From assembly GCA_017473905.1 (NCBI GenBank), contig JAFUJA010000005.1, positions 1-64,000 of the forward strand: DNA of 64,000 nucleotides, in the 5' to 3' direction. Source of the stretch: Lachnospiraceae bacterium. GTDB lineage: Bacteria; Bacillota; Clostridia; Lachnospirales; Lachnospiraceae. Shown one piece after another: positions 8,717 through 18,343 of this stretch (positions are counted from its first letter, which is position 1; every line of letters starts with the position of its first letter). The position numbers and the translations under genes were made by a program. The notes below the pieces were generated by a model. That model was not told the origin of the DNA. It did not search any database and saw only the letters and a list, made by a program, of their open reading frames with translations.

Positions 8717-9652
8717 TTACTTACATTCAAAGCTCATGCCGGGAGTAACCTGATATCCCAAAAGGAAATCTTTTACCGGCATTCGTTTCTTGCCTTCCAG
8801 CTGTAATTCCTTAATAAGAATCGTTCCGGCACCGGTTGCAACCTCCAGTGCATCTTTTTTAACATCTACAATTTCTCCGGGTTTTCCGGTGGTTGCTTTA
8901 CTACCGGGTAAAACCTTAAAAATCTTTACATTTTTATTATCAAGCCGGCTGTAAGTACCGGGCCAGGGATACAAACCTCTCACATAATGGTCAATGGTAT
9001 CCCCGTCAGCATTCCAGTCAATGCAACCGAGTTCTTTGGTAAGCATGGGCGCATAACAGGATTCCTCATCCTTCTGGGGAACGGGTACAATGCTTCCGGC
9101 CTCAATCTTCTCCAATGCCTGCACAATCAGCTTGGCACCCAGCGCACTTAACGCATCATGAATGCTTTCTCCGGTATCGGTTCCCGTAATGGAAATACTG
9201 TCGGAAAGCAACATATCTCCGGTATCAAGACCCTTATCCATCTGCATAATGGTAACACCGGTTTCTTTTTCTTTGTTTAAGATAACCCACTGTATGGGAG
9301 CCGCTCCTCTGTATTTGGGTAAAAGAGAGGCATGAATATTCACACAGCCATACTTGGGAATATCCAGAATTTCCTGAGATAAAATCTGACCGAAGGCTGC
9401 CACTACATAAATATCCGCTTCGTATTCTTTTAACTGTGCGATAGCTTCCGGGGTTTTAATTTTTACAGGCTGAAAAACAGGAATATTATGCTTTAAGGCA
9501 CACTGTTTTACGGGGGGAGCCTGTAATTCCTTCCCTCTTCCCTTCGGCTTGTCCGGCTGGGTTACAACCAGAACAACCTCATGCCCTGCTTCTATGATAT
9601 TTTCCAATGCTCCCACGGCAAAATCCGGGGTTCCCATATAAACAACTTTCAT
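8717..9652 (-). CDS. fmt: Methionyl-tRNA formyltransferase
   Basis: Fmt formylates initiator Met-tRNA using 10-formyltetrahydrofolate. The 311-residue protein shows MGTPDFAV at the N-terminus, the folate-binding and catalytic segment NIHASLLPKYRGAAPIQW (Asn/His), and MQMDKGLDTGDML with the catalytic Asp. A C-terminal OB domain completes the protein. An AAGGAG box lies 9 bases before the ATG. The 70-bp gap to def contains a small AAGGCTGCAGCCTT hairpin. Its cofactor links it to the folate operon at the right edge of the window. Confidence 0.97.
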   Translation of the reverse strand: MKVVYMGTPDFAVGALENIIEAGHEVVLVVTQPDKPKGRGKELQAPPVKQCALKHNIPVFQPVKIKTPEAIAQLKEYEADIYVVAAFGQILSQEILDIPKYGCVNIHASLLPKYRGAAPIQWVILNKEKETGVTIMQMDKGLDTGDMLLSDSISITGTDTGESIHDALSALGAKLIVQALEKIEAGSIVPVPQKDEESCYAPMLTKELGCIDWNADGDTIDHYVRGLYPWPGTYSRLDNKNVKIFKVLPGSKATTGKPGEIVDVKKDALEVATGAGTILIKELQLEGKKRMPVKDFLLGYQVTPGMSFECK

Positions 9653-9722
9653 CCTAAAAGCTCCTTTCCCACAAAGGCTGCAGCCTTCTATTTATATCCC
9701 ATCATCAAGTCCCTAAAACAGA

Positions 9723-10199
9723 CTACTCCTCTTCGGGAGGCTCGTTGTCAAGCAAATCTCCTTCAACAAGATCCACATACAATTTGCCTTCCAAGTGGTC
9801 CAATTCATGGCAGATTGCTCTTGCCAGAAGCTCCGTTCCCTCAATTTCGTAGGGCTTTAATTCTTCATCATAGGCAATTGCTTTTACATAATTGGGTCTG
9901 GTAACCTGACCGCATTTACCGGGAACGGAAAGACATCCTTCCATACCGGTCTGCTCACCGGAGGTTTCAATGATTTTAGGATTAATCATGACGATAGGAT
10001 CATCTCCCGTCACATCAATAACCACGATTCTTTTACGTACACCGACCTGGGGAGCCGCAAGTCCCACACCACCTGTGGAATACATGGTCTCCAACATGTC
10101 TTCAATTAACTCAATGGTTCGGGGAGTCACTTCCGTCACTTCCTTGCAAACCTGATTCAATACATCTTCACCAATTTCTCTGATTTTACGTAATGCCAT
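9723..10199 (-). CDS. def: Peptide deformylase
   Basis: This metalloprotease removes the formyl group from nascent proteins. The three family motifs are present: GLAAPQVGVR, EGCLSVPG with the metal Cys, and HELDHLEG with the two metal His and the catalytic Glu. I start at the ATG of MALRKIRE, preceded by AGAGGA at a 7-base spacing; an upstream in-frame TTG would add ten implausible residues covering that ribosome binding site. The product is 158 residues with an acidic C-terminal tail. Confidence 0.97.
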   Translation of the reverse strand: MALRKIREIGEDVLNQVCKEVTEVTPRTIELIEDMLETMYSTGGVGLAAPQVGVRKRIVVIDVTGDDPIVMINPKIIETSGEQTGMEGCLSVPGKCGQVTRPNYVKAIAYDEELKPYEIEGTELLARAICHELDHLEGKLYVDLVEGDLLDNEPPEEE

Positions 10200-10265
10200 T
10201 TTTTTATCCTCTTCTTTCTTATAAAACAATGGGATATCCCAACATTCCGGTTCCCCATGGCTTAT

Positions 10266-12500
10266 CTAAAACATATGCATGGGATTGAAATCAAACTGCA
10301 CATTTTCCCTTCTCAACTGTAAGGTATTAAGGTATCGTTCCATTTCATTTTTAACCTGAATCAGCGTTTCATAATCTTTATGTTTGTAATAAATTACCTG
10401 CCGGTATAAATCTTTCTTTTTACCCAATGCCGCCTTCGCCGGTCCGATACGTACAGGGGGATCCTGCAAAGCCATACTCTCTGCCTGCAGTGCAAGTTTT
10501 GCGGCAAGTGCTTCAATTCCCTTCTCATCGGGGCCGGTCAGCTGTACCGCCAGTAATTCTGCTGCCGGGGGATACAGAAGCATTTCCCTGTAAAGCATCT
10601 CTTCCTCATAAAAAGCTTTATAATCCTGGGTGGCAGATGCAGTAATTGCATAATGTTCCGGCTGATAGGTCTGAAAAACAACCTCTCCCTGAATTTCTCC
10701 TCTTCCTGCCCTGCCTGCTGCCTGGGTTAACAATTGAAAGGTTCTTTCGCCGGAGCGATAATCATTTCCGTTTAATGAAAGGTCCGCAGCAAGAATTCCC
10801 ATTAAGGTTACCCCTGAAAAATCATGCCCTTTTACAATCATCTGGGTTCCCAAAAGAATATCCGCCTCACGATTGGAAAACCGTGAAAGAATCTTTTCGT
10901 AATCATCCTTGTTTTTGGTGGTGTCCGCATCCATACGAAGCACAACCGCAGTCGGAAACTGTTTCAGAATCAATTCCTCAATCTGCTGGGTTCCCGCCTT
11001 AAAGCCTGCAATGTAAGGTGATGAACATGCAGGACATTTTGTCACTTTCCTCTGTTCAAACCCACAGTAATGACAATACAGTTTTCCGTCTCTGTGTTCA
11101 GAAAGGGACACATCGCAGTGAGGACATTTTATGACTTCCCCGCAACTTCTGCAGGAAATAAAACCCGCATACCCCCTTCTGTTTAAAAAGAGCATAGTCT
11201 GCTCTCCTTTTTCCAGACGGTCCTCTATTTTATTCTGTAAAAGACGGCTGAAAATACTTTTATTTCCTTCCTCAAATTCCTTGCGCATATCGGTAATATG
11301 CACCGTAGGAAGGGTATTTGCCGTCGCTCTGCTTTCTAACTCAAAAAGAGTGTATTCTCCTCTTTTGGCTCTGGTATAGGATTCCAAAGACGGAGTCGCC
11401 GACCCTAAAATCACTTGGGCGCCATTCTTTTTTGCCAGATAAATAGCTACTTCCCTGGCATGGTACTTCGGCGAAGTTTCACTTTTATAAGTAGACTCAT
11501 GCTCTTCGTCAATCACAATCAGCCCCGTATTGGGAAAAGGGGTAAAAAGAGCGGAACGTGGGCCGATCATTACCGTAACCTCGCCTTTTTTAGCCCGTTC
11601 AAACTGGTCAAAACGTTCTCCTTCCGAAAGCCGGGAATGAATCACGGAAACCTGATCGCCAAACCTCTGATAAAACCGGGATACGGTCTGGTAAGTAAGG
11701 GAAATCTCCGGAATCAGCATAATTGCCTGTTTCCCGGACTCTACGCATTTGGAAATCAGCTCCATATAAACTTCCGTTTTCCCGCTTCCCGTCACACCAT
11801 GGATCAGATAGGTTCCGTATTTTTTCTGCTTCCGGTCTTCTTCTATGGAATCCACTATTTTTTGCTGGTCAGGATTTAAACTCACACACTTCCTGCTTTC
11901 ATCCCTGAAGCGGATGGGATTTCTGTATTCCGTGGTAACAACCACCTTACAATATCCTTGTTTCTCCAAAGACTGAACCGTCTGGGGAGAAACATTTAAT
12001 TTCCCGGTTACAAGTGGATAGGCAATTTCCGGACTTTCGCACAAAGCATCTAACAATCTTGCCTGCGCCCTTCTGTGTTTACTTGCCGCATTGAATGCTG
12101 CAAGCTGTAATTCCTTCTCATCCTTCAGGGCATGCACCGTTTTATGCTCTACCGCTTTGGTTACCTTTTTAACAGGTAAAACGGTTTTTAAAGCCGCAAT
12201 CATTGTGGAGCCGAAGGTTTCTTTCATATATGCCGCAAGGGCAATCAGATTATCCTCTGCGGTAATACTTTTATCACATACCTCGGAAATCTCCTTTATC
12301 CGGCTTTCTTCCCACTCCGGCGGATTGCCGATTGCCAGAACATATCCGGTCCGGCTTGTATTGCCTCTGCCGAAGGGCACTGTTACCTTACACCCTACGG
12401 TTACTTTATCCAGCAAATGTTCCGGAATACGATACTGAAAAGGACGGTCCACTTTTTCATGGGATATGTCTATTATCACATCTGCGTAGACTGCCTGCAT
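10266..12500 (-). CDS. priA: Primosomal protein N' (replication restart helicase PriA)
   Basis: PriA recognises stalled or repaired forks and reloads the replicative helicase. The 744-residue protein has an N-terminal DNA-binding region and a helicase core with Walker A GVTGSGKTEVY (near residue 240) and the DEEH box. A zinc-binding insertion follows, with eight cysteines in CRSC..CPHC..CHYC..CPAC order, and then the C-terminal helicase half with QAAGRAGRG. Its ATG, with GGAGG just upstream, lies inside the 3' end of murE (25-bp overlap), indicating coupling. Confidence 0.97.
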   Translation of the reverse strand: MQAVYADVIIDISHEKVDRPFQYRIPEHLLDKVTVGCKVTVPFGRGNTSRTGYVLAIGNPPEWEESRIKEISEVCDKSITAEDNLIALAAYMKETFGSTMIAALKTVLPVKKVTKAVEHKTVHALKDEKELQLAAFNAASKHRRAQARLLDALCESPEIAYPLVTGKLNVSPQTVQSLEKQGYCKVVVTTEYRNPIRFRDESRKCVSLNPDQQKIVDSIEEDRKQKKYGTYLIHGVTGSGKTEVYMELISKCVESGKQAIMLIPEISLTYQTVSRFYQRFGDQVSVIHSRLSEGERFDQFERAKKGEVTVMIGPRSALFTPFPNTGLIVIDEEHESTYKSETSPKYHAREVAIYLAKKNGAQVILGSATPSLESYTRAKRGEYTLFELESRATANTLPTVHITDMRKEFEEGNKSIFSRLLQNKIEDRLEKGEQTMLFLNRRGYAGFISCRSCGEVIKCPHCDVSLSEHRDGKLYCHYCGFEQRKVTKCPACSSPYIAGFKAGTQQIEELILKQFPTAVVLRMDADTTKNKDDYEKILSRFSNREADILLGTQMIVKGHDFSGVTLMGILAADLSLNGNDYRSGERTFQLLTQAAGRAGRGEIQGEVVFQTYQPEHYAITASATQDYKAFYEEEMLYREMLLYPPAAELLAVQLTGPDEKGIEALAAKLALQAESMALQDPPVRIGPAKAALGKKKDLYRQVIYYKHKDYETLIQVKNEMERYLNTLQLRRENVQFDFNPMHMF

Positions 12501-13963
12501 GCTTCTTCCTCCAGAATTTCCCGAATCAGGACACGTTCATCCATGGGATACTTCACACCGCAAATTTCCTGATAATCCTCATGTCCCTTTCCGGCAAGTA
12601 CAATAATATCTCCCTCTTTGGCATTACGGATTGCATAGGCAATTGCTTCCTTACGGTCTGCAATTTTAATAAAGCGTCCTTCTGTTTTGCGAATACCTGT
12701 TTCAATATCTTCCATAATGGCAAGAGGTTCTTCATTTCTGGGATTGTCAGAGGTAATAATCGTAAAATCAGCCAGTTTTCCGCTGACTTCACCCATTTCA
12801 AACCGTCTTTGTCGGGAACGGTTTCCGCCGCACCCGAAAAGGCAAACCAGACGCTTGGGATTGTATTCTTTTAAAGTCTGTAAAAGACTGTTAAGTGCCA
12901 TGGCATTATGGGCATAATCAATCATAAGGGAGAATTGGTCAGAAATGGGAATCATCTCAATTCTTCCTTTCACGTGTGCTGCCCGAAGCGCCTGTTTGAT
13001 TCTGTCGTTCTCAACATTAAAATGCCTGCAAATTGCAATTGCGGTAAGAGCATTGTATACACTGAATCTGCCGGGACTGGGAAGCTTTACTTCAAAGTTC
13101 AAACTGCCTTCCAGCATAAAAGCTACGCCAAGTTCACCCTTTTCCCGATACAGTTCCACATCCTTTGCAATCAAATCAAGACCGGGTGTAAAACCATAGG
13201 TTTCCACCTGACAGGTATGCTTCTTCAAAATCTCCTCCAGATGAGGGTCGTCACCGTTTAAAATACCGGTTTTACACTGGGAAAACAGCAATGCCTTACA
13301 GGATAAATAATCTTCAAAATCCTTGTGTTCGTTGGGACCGATGTGATCCGATTCAAGATTGGTAAAAATACCGAAATCAAAGACAAACCCTTGGGTTCTA
13401 TGCATCATAAGCCCCTGGGAGGAAACTTCCATAACCACTGCATCGCAGCCCGCTTCTGCCATACGCGCAAAGTATTCCTGTAGAAGATAGGATTCCGGTG
13501 TAGTGTTTGCGGCAGGAATATGTTCATCTCCGATAATGATTTCTATGGTTCCGATTAAGCCTACTTTTAATCCTGCCTGCTCCAGAATGGACTTAACCAT
13601 ATAAGTTGTAGTGGTTTTTCCTTTGGTTCCCGTAATACCGATTGTTTTCAGTTTTTCAGCGGGATGGCCGAAATAAGCAGCAGAAATAAAGGCCATGGCA
13701 TAACGGGTATCTTCCACACGAATGACAACAATGTCCGTATTTCCTTTTAAATCCACATCTTTGGAAACAACAATACAAGCCGCACCATCGTTTGCAACCC
13801 TGTCTGCAACCGTGTGACCGTCAAAATTAGCCCCTTCAATACAGATAAAAAGGCATCCGTCCGTTACCTTTCTGGAATCGTAACATACACCCGTAACTTC
13901 TCTGTCCGGATTTCCCTGTATACACGTATATGAAAGCTTCTTTACCAAATCTGCAATCCGCAT
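12476..13963 (-). CDS. murE: UDP-MurNAc-L-Ala-D-Glu:meso-diaminopimelate ligase
   Basis: MurE adds the third amino acid to the peptidoglycan stem peptide in the cytoplasm. The ATP loop GTKGKTTT and the substrate motif DNPRNE are visible; DNPR is the signature for meso-diaminopimelate rather than lysine, so a DAP-type wall is expected. I start at the ATG of MRIADLVKK, 9 bases after GGGAGG, which gives 495 residues; an in-frame TTG three codons earlier is less likely. The gene overlaps priA at its 3' end. Confidence 0.95.
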   Translation of the reverse strand: MRIADLVKKLSYTCIQGNPDREVTGVCYDSRKVTDGCLFICIEGANFDGHTVADRVANDGAACIVVSKDVDLKGNTDIVVIRVEDTRYAMAFISAAYFGHPAEKLKTIGITGTKGKTTTTYMVKSILEQAGLKVGLIGTIEIIIGDEHIPAANTTPESYLLQEYFARMAEAGCDAVVMEVSSQGLMMHRTQGFVFDFGIFTNLESDHIGPNEHKDFEDYLSCKALLFSQCKTGILNGDDPHLEEILKKHTCQVETYGFTPGLDLIAKDVELYREKGELGVAFMLEGSLNFEVKLPSPGRFSVYNALTAIAICRHFNVENDRIKQALRAAHVKGRIEMIPISDQFSLMIDYAHNAMALNSLLQTLKEYNPKRLVCLFGCGGNRSRQRRFEMGEVSGKLADFTIITSDNPRNEEPLAIMEDIETGIRKTEGRFIKIADRKEAIAYAIRNAKEGDIIVLAGKGHEDYQEICGVKYPMDERVLIREILEEEACRQSTQM

Positions 13964-14046
13964 ATTCCGCAACCTCCCAATTTGATGTCAGTATAACATA
14001 TTTTAATGCCTTTTACCACAGTGTGTGCCTGTTTGCACCCTTACTT

Positions 14047-15804
14047 TTACTTATAATGAAGCATCCGGAACTGCATTCTGGTAATGCCGTTATAGGTATT
14101 AAATTCCGGCACATAGGCAATTGCAAGAGGAACCTCTTTTCCTCTGTATAATTCTTTGCTGCAACCCTGCCCGTATTTTTCATCCAGATAAGCATGGAAC
14201 CTGTCCAAATCCCCAAAATACTTCAGTTCAAACTTACGTCCCACACCATCCTTTACATAAAAAACCGCTGCTTTTCTTTTTGCTCCCATAATGGTGCCGC
14301 CGTATAAAACCATATCCTTCCGTGCAAAAACCGGTTTCGGATTTCCATCACCGAAAGGTTCCAAAACTTCCATTTGCCTGATTAAATCCGGAGTCACGTA
14401 GGCAAACGGCATATCTGCGTCAATTTTTATGATGGGAGTCAAATCTTTCTCCGTAAGCCCGGACTCTTCATTTACCTGCCTGCGGAACAATTCCAGATTC
14501 TCTTTGGGCATGGAAATTCCCGCTGCCATTTTATGACCGCCGAACTTGGTAAAATAAGCGCTGCACCTGCTAATTCCTTCATACATATCATATGCTTCCA
14601 CGGAGCGTCCGGAACCCTTGATTCCCTCTTCACCATTGGTAAAAACAAAAATCGGTTTGTGGTATTTTTCTTTCAAACGGCTTGCCACAATTCCCGCTAT
14701 ACTTTCATGACAATCCGGCAAATAAACAATGATGATGTTATCTTCTTTTATATCGCTACTTTCTACGATACGCACCGCTTCTTCCGTGCCCTGCTCCGTT
14801 AACTGCTTCCGGATTTCATTCATCTTTTTTAACTCCGAAGCAATTGCCTTTACACGGGTTACATCATCCGATAAAAGCAATTCCAGTGCCCGTTCCGCTG
14901 TATCCAGTCTGCCGGATGCATTGATGCACGGGCCTAAAACGAACCCGATATGATAGGTCTGTATTTTTTTACCTGCTAATTCACTCTGATGAATCAGTTC
15001 GCGGATTCCCACATTTCGGCTGTTCTCCATAAGAGAGAGACCGTACTTGACCAAAACCCTGTTCTCCCTGCACAAAGGCATAACATCCCCAACCGTGGCA
15101 AAAGATGCCAGCTCAGCCAGTTCTTCCCTTAATGCAATATCGGAAGCATCTTTTTTATGAAATCCCAAAAGTCTGCTGATAAGCTTATAAGCTACATATG
15201 CCCCGCAGATTTCCTGATAGGGAATATGATTCCCGCTACGCTTCGGATTAATCACGGCATCTGCAGAGGGCAGAATTTCTTTGCCTGTTTCACTGTCCTT
15301 CATCACCTCGTGGTGGTCTGTCACAATTACTGTCATACCGTAGGATTTCGCAAGTGTAACAGCATCCAAAGCACTGATTCCGTTATCACATGTTACGATT
15401 ACTTCAATACCGTCTTCTTTTGCCTGCTCTATCAGGCTCCGGTTCAAACCATATCCGTCTTTCATCCTGTGGGGAATCCGGTAATCTGCCTGAATTCCAA
15501 ATGCTTTAAAACCTTTTATGAGAATAGCCGTAGAACAGGCTCCGTCCACATCATAGTCTCCGATAACACGAAGTTTTCTGCCGTTTTTTCTAGCCTGTAA
15601 AAGCAGTTCACAGGCCTTATCCAGATCCAGAAATCCTTCCGTCATATCTATTATTTCAGGATTACCATATAAAAAAGATTCCACATCTTCAGGCGTTTCA
15701 ATTCCCCTGTTTCTCATAATCCGTAAGATAACCGGGTCCAGACCATATTTTTCCGATAAGGTTTTATAATCAGCCGCAATGCATTTTAAAACCCATTCTC
15801 CCAT
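14047..15804 (-). CDS. recJ: Single-stranded-DNA-specific 5'-3' exonuclease RecJ
   Basis: RecJ degrades 5' single strands in recombination and mismatch repair. The DHH phosphoesterase motifs are visible: VIGDYDVDG, the CDNG segment, TDHHE and the later GHKMAAG of the DHHA1 half. At 585 residues it has the catalytic core and OB region without the long extra domains of some family members. The ATG follows GGAGG. It is the first gene of the run towards murE and priA and lies past the secDF terminator. Confidence 0.95.
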   Translation of the reverse strand: MGEWVLKCIAADYKTLSEKYGLDPVILRIMRNRGIETPEDVESFLYGNPEIIDMTEGFLDLDKACELLLQARKNGRKLRVIGDYDVDGACSTAILIKGFKAFGIQADYRIPHRMKDGYGLNRSLIEQAKEDGIEVIVTCDNGISALDAVTLAKSYGMTVIVTDHHEVMKDSETGKEILPSADAVINPKRSGNHIPYQEICGAYVAYKLISRLLGFHKKDASDIALREELAELASFATVGDVMPLCRENRVLVKYGLSLMENSRNVGIRELIHQSELAGKKIQTYHIGFVLGPCINASGRLDTAERALELLLSDDVTRVKAIASELKKMNEIRKQLTEQGTEEAVRIVESSDIKEDNIIIVYLPDCHESIAGIVASRLKEKYHKPIFVFTNGEEGIKGSGRSVEAYDMYEGISRCSAYFTKFGGHKMAAGISMPKENLELFRRQVNEESGLTEKDLTPIIKIDADMPFAYVTPDLIRQMEVLEPFGDGNPKPVFARKDMVLYGGTIMGAKRKAAVFYVKDGVGRKFELKYFGDLDRFHAYLDEKYGQGCSKELYRGKEVPLAIAYVPEFNTYNGITRMQFRMLHYK

Positions 15805-15816
15805 TTTTGCCTCCGT

Positions 15817-15850
15817 AAAAAAACTCCCGTAAGCAAAAAAGCCCTTACGG
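15817..15850 (-). terminator. Rho-independent terminator after secDF
   Basis: CCGTAAG and CTTACGG pair around a 10-base loop, followed on the minus strand by seven Ts. It separates the scfA-scfB-secDF unit from recJ. Confidence 0.75.
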
Positions 15851-15876
15851 ACTTTTTTACTTTTATCTGAATCATT

Positions 15877-18339
15877 CTATTCTTCGTCTTCATCCTCAAC
15901 CCGTACAGGGAAACGTTTTCTGAGGAAATACCACAGGCTTCCTGCAAGACATACTGAGGAATATGCACCACACACAATACCTACCATAAGAGGAAGGGCA
16001 AATTCCTTAATTGAAGTAACACCTAAAACGTAGAGACACGCCACCATAAAGAAGGTTGTCGCAGAAGTAAACAGGCTTCGTGACATCGTCTGGGTAACAC
16101 TCTTGTTTACCACATCCTTTAAATCCACTTCCTGAGGACCTGCATTCTTCTGACGCTTCTTTAAGCGGTTTTCTTTTACCTGTTCTTTTGCTTCCTTCAT
16201 ATTCTCTCTGATACGGTCAAAGATTACGATGGTCGCATTGATAGAGTAACCTACAATCGTTAACATACATGCAATAAAAGTACTTCCCACACTTACCTGT
16301 GCAATCGCATAGAAGGTAAGAACCACAAGTACGTCATGTACAAGAGCAAGTACTGAGGAAACACCGAATCTGAAGTCACTAAAGCGGAACCAGATATAAA
16401 TCAGCATACATACTACTGCAATGGAAACCGCAATAATGGAAGACTTACGCATTTCTCCGGATACGGTTGCACCAATGGTTTCATTCTGAAGTGTTCCTTC
16501 ATTGGCACCGTGCTCATCCACCAGATATGCTCTCAATTCTTCACGTTCTTCTTCGTCAAGAATTCTCGTCTTAATAATAATTTCCTTGGTGCCTTCTACC
16601 TTCTGTACCTGAACGTTACCGTCACCGGTAATCTTCTCGATGCCGCCAACAATTACTTCATCAATTTCTTCAATCGTCATATCGGAAGCAAGTTCCACGC
16701 TTGTGGAAGTACCGCCAAGGAATTCAAGGCTGTAGTTTAAGATATTTCCCGTTCTTACCTGATTTACAATCAGGAATACAACACCAACAAGAATAATTGC
16801 TGCGGAACCGATCCAGCAGAATTTTCCTTTTCCCAAAATATCCAAAGGCTTCTTTTCTTTTACACTGCCGATTAATTTAATATTATCCAATCCCATGGCA
16901 AGGAATCCGTTTAACAGAATTCTTGTAATTACCATTGCCGTAAACATGGATAAAATAATACCGATTGCCAAAGTCCATGCAAATCCCTTTACCGTACCGG
17001 AACCTGCAAAAATCAATACAACGGATGCAATCAAAGTAGTAATGTTACCGTCTAAAATAGCAGACATTGACTTTTTAAAACCGATATCAACTGCACTCTG
17101 CACGGTTTTACCCGTAGCAAGTTCTTCTCGGATACGTGCGAAAATAATTACGTTTGCATCCACTGCCATACCGATTGACAGGATAATACCTGCAATACCG
17201 GGGAGGGTTAAGGTAATATCAAAAACAGACAATGTAATAACGCAAAGTGCGACATACAACGCAAGTGCCAGTACACTGGAAAAACCGGGCAAACGATAAA
17301 TCGCTATCATGAAAACAGCAATAAGAGAAATACCGATTGCAGCAGCATAAAGACAGCTTGTAATTGCTGCAGAACCTAACTGCGCACCTACTACCTGTGA
17401 ACGGAGTTCTTCTAATTCCAGCTTCAATGCACCGTTACGGATATTGGAAGCCAAACGCTCCGCTTCTTCATAATCAGCCATACCGGAAATCACTGCATTA
17501 CCGTCATTAATTACTGCACTTACTTTAGGAACACTGATAAACTTATCATCATAATAAATTGCTATTGTTTCCCCTTTTGCAAGCGCTCTCTGGGTTGCAG
17601 TCGCAAAAATTTTAGCTCCGTTTTCCGTAAGATTTAATTCAACAACATACTGTCTGTTCCCTACCTGGTCCTGCTGCTGACCCGCACGTGCCTGTGCCAC
17701 ATCATTACCGGTAAGCAGAAGTGAACCATCCGCCTTTAACTCTTCCAAGGTTTTATTCAGCTTATACTGGGGAACAATCTGCGCAGCATTTGAAATATCA
17801 TAAGAGATAGCCTTTCCATTTTCATCTAAGGCCACATCTCCGGTTTCTGCATCATATAAAACAGCAATTTTATCGGAAATCTGTACAAAACTTACATTAT
17901 ATTCATCTCTGTAAACAACCGCCCCTTCATTTGTATATAAGGGTTCGTAGTTCTGATTACCCGCATCGTCAGTCTGTGCAATCAATGAGAGGCTACCGGG
18001 TTTGCCAAGTTCTGCAAGAATTTCGGCAGCATTGGAAACACCCGGAATTTCAATATTAATACGACGGTCTCCTTCCGGATACACCTGCGCCTCTGTACTG
18101 TAAGTCCATACCTTCTGCTCAAGCTTATAAATGGTATCATTTAACTCTTCCGCTGTGGGAGCTTCTTCACCAACTACTTCATAGGTGATACTTACACCAC
18201 CGGCCAAGTCAAGACCCTGCTTAATATCAAGAGCGGAGCCACTTTTTTCTTCTCCCATACCGCAAATGGCAACATAACCAAGTGCGATGGTTGCGAGAAT
18301 CACTGCAAAAAAACTAATAATTCTGACTGGTTTGTTCAT
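15877..18339 (-). CDS. secDF: Protein translocase subunit SecDF (fused SecD and SecF)
   Basis: This proton-driven RND-type protein assists SecYEG export. SecD covers residues 1 to about 490: a first membrane helix, the QGLDLAGG motif, the large extracellular P1/P3 domain and five further helices with MAVDANVIIFARI. SecF follows from about 505, with FLGGTS and the SINATIVIFDRIRE motif. I start at the ATG of MNKPVRI (820 residues; AGAGG 9 bases upstream); an upstream in-frame TTG would overlap scfB. The stop of scfB is 4 bp away, so the two are co-translated or nearly so. Confidence 0.95.
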   Translation of the reverse strand: MNKPVRIISFFAVILATIALGYVAICGMGEEKSGSALDIKQGLDLAGGVSITYEVVGEEAPTAEELNDTIYKLEQKVWTYSTEAQVYPEGDRRINIEIPGVSNAAEILAELGKPGSLSLIAQTDDAGNQNYEPLYTNEGAVVYRDEYNVSFVQISDKIAVLYDAETGDVALDENGKAISYDISNAAQIVPQYKLNKTLEELKADGSLLLTGNDVAQARAGQQQDQVGNRQYVVELNLTENGAKIFATATQRALAKGETIAIYYDDKFISVPKVSAVINDGNAVISGMADYEEAERLASNIRNGALKLELEELRSQVVGAQLGSAAITSCLYAAAIGISLIAVFMIAIYRLPGFSSVLALALYVALCVITLSVFDITLTLPGIAGIILSIGMAVDANVIIFARIREELATGKTVQSAVDIGFKKSMSAILDGNITTLIASVVLIFAGSGTVKGFAWTLAIGIILSMFTAMVITRILLNGFLAMGLDNIKLIGSVKEKKPLDILGKGKFCWIGSAAIILVGVVFLIVNQVRTGNILNYSLEFLGGTSTSVELASDMTIEEIDEVIVGGIEKITGDGNVQVQKVEGTKEIIIKTRILDEEEREELRAYLVDEHGANEGTLQNETIGATVSGEMRKSSIIAVSIAVVCMLIYIWFRFSDFRFGVSSVLALVHDVLVVLTFYAIAQVSVGSTFIACMLTIVGYSINATIVIFDRIRENMKEAKEQVKENRLKKRQKNAGPQEVDLKDVVNKSVTQTMSRSLFTSATTFFMVACLYVLGVTSIKEFALPLMVGIVCGAYSSVCLAGSLWYFLRKRFPVRVEDEDEE

Positions 18340-18343
18340 TTCT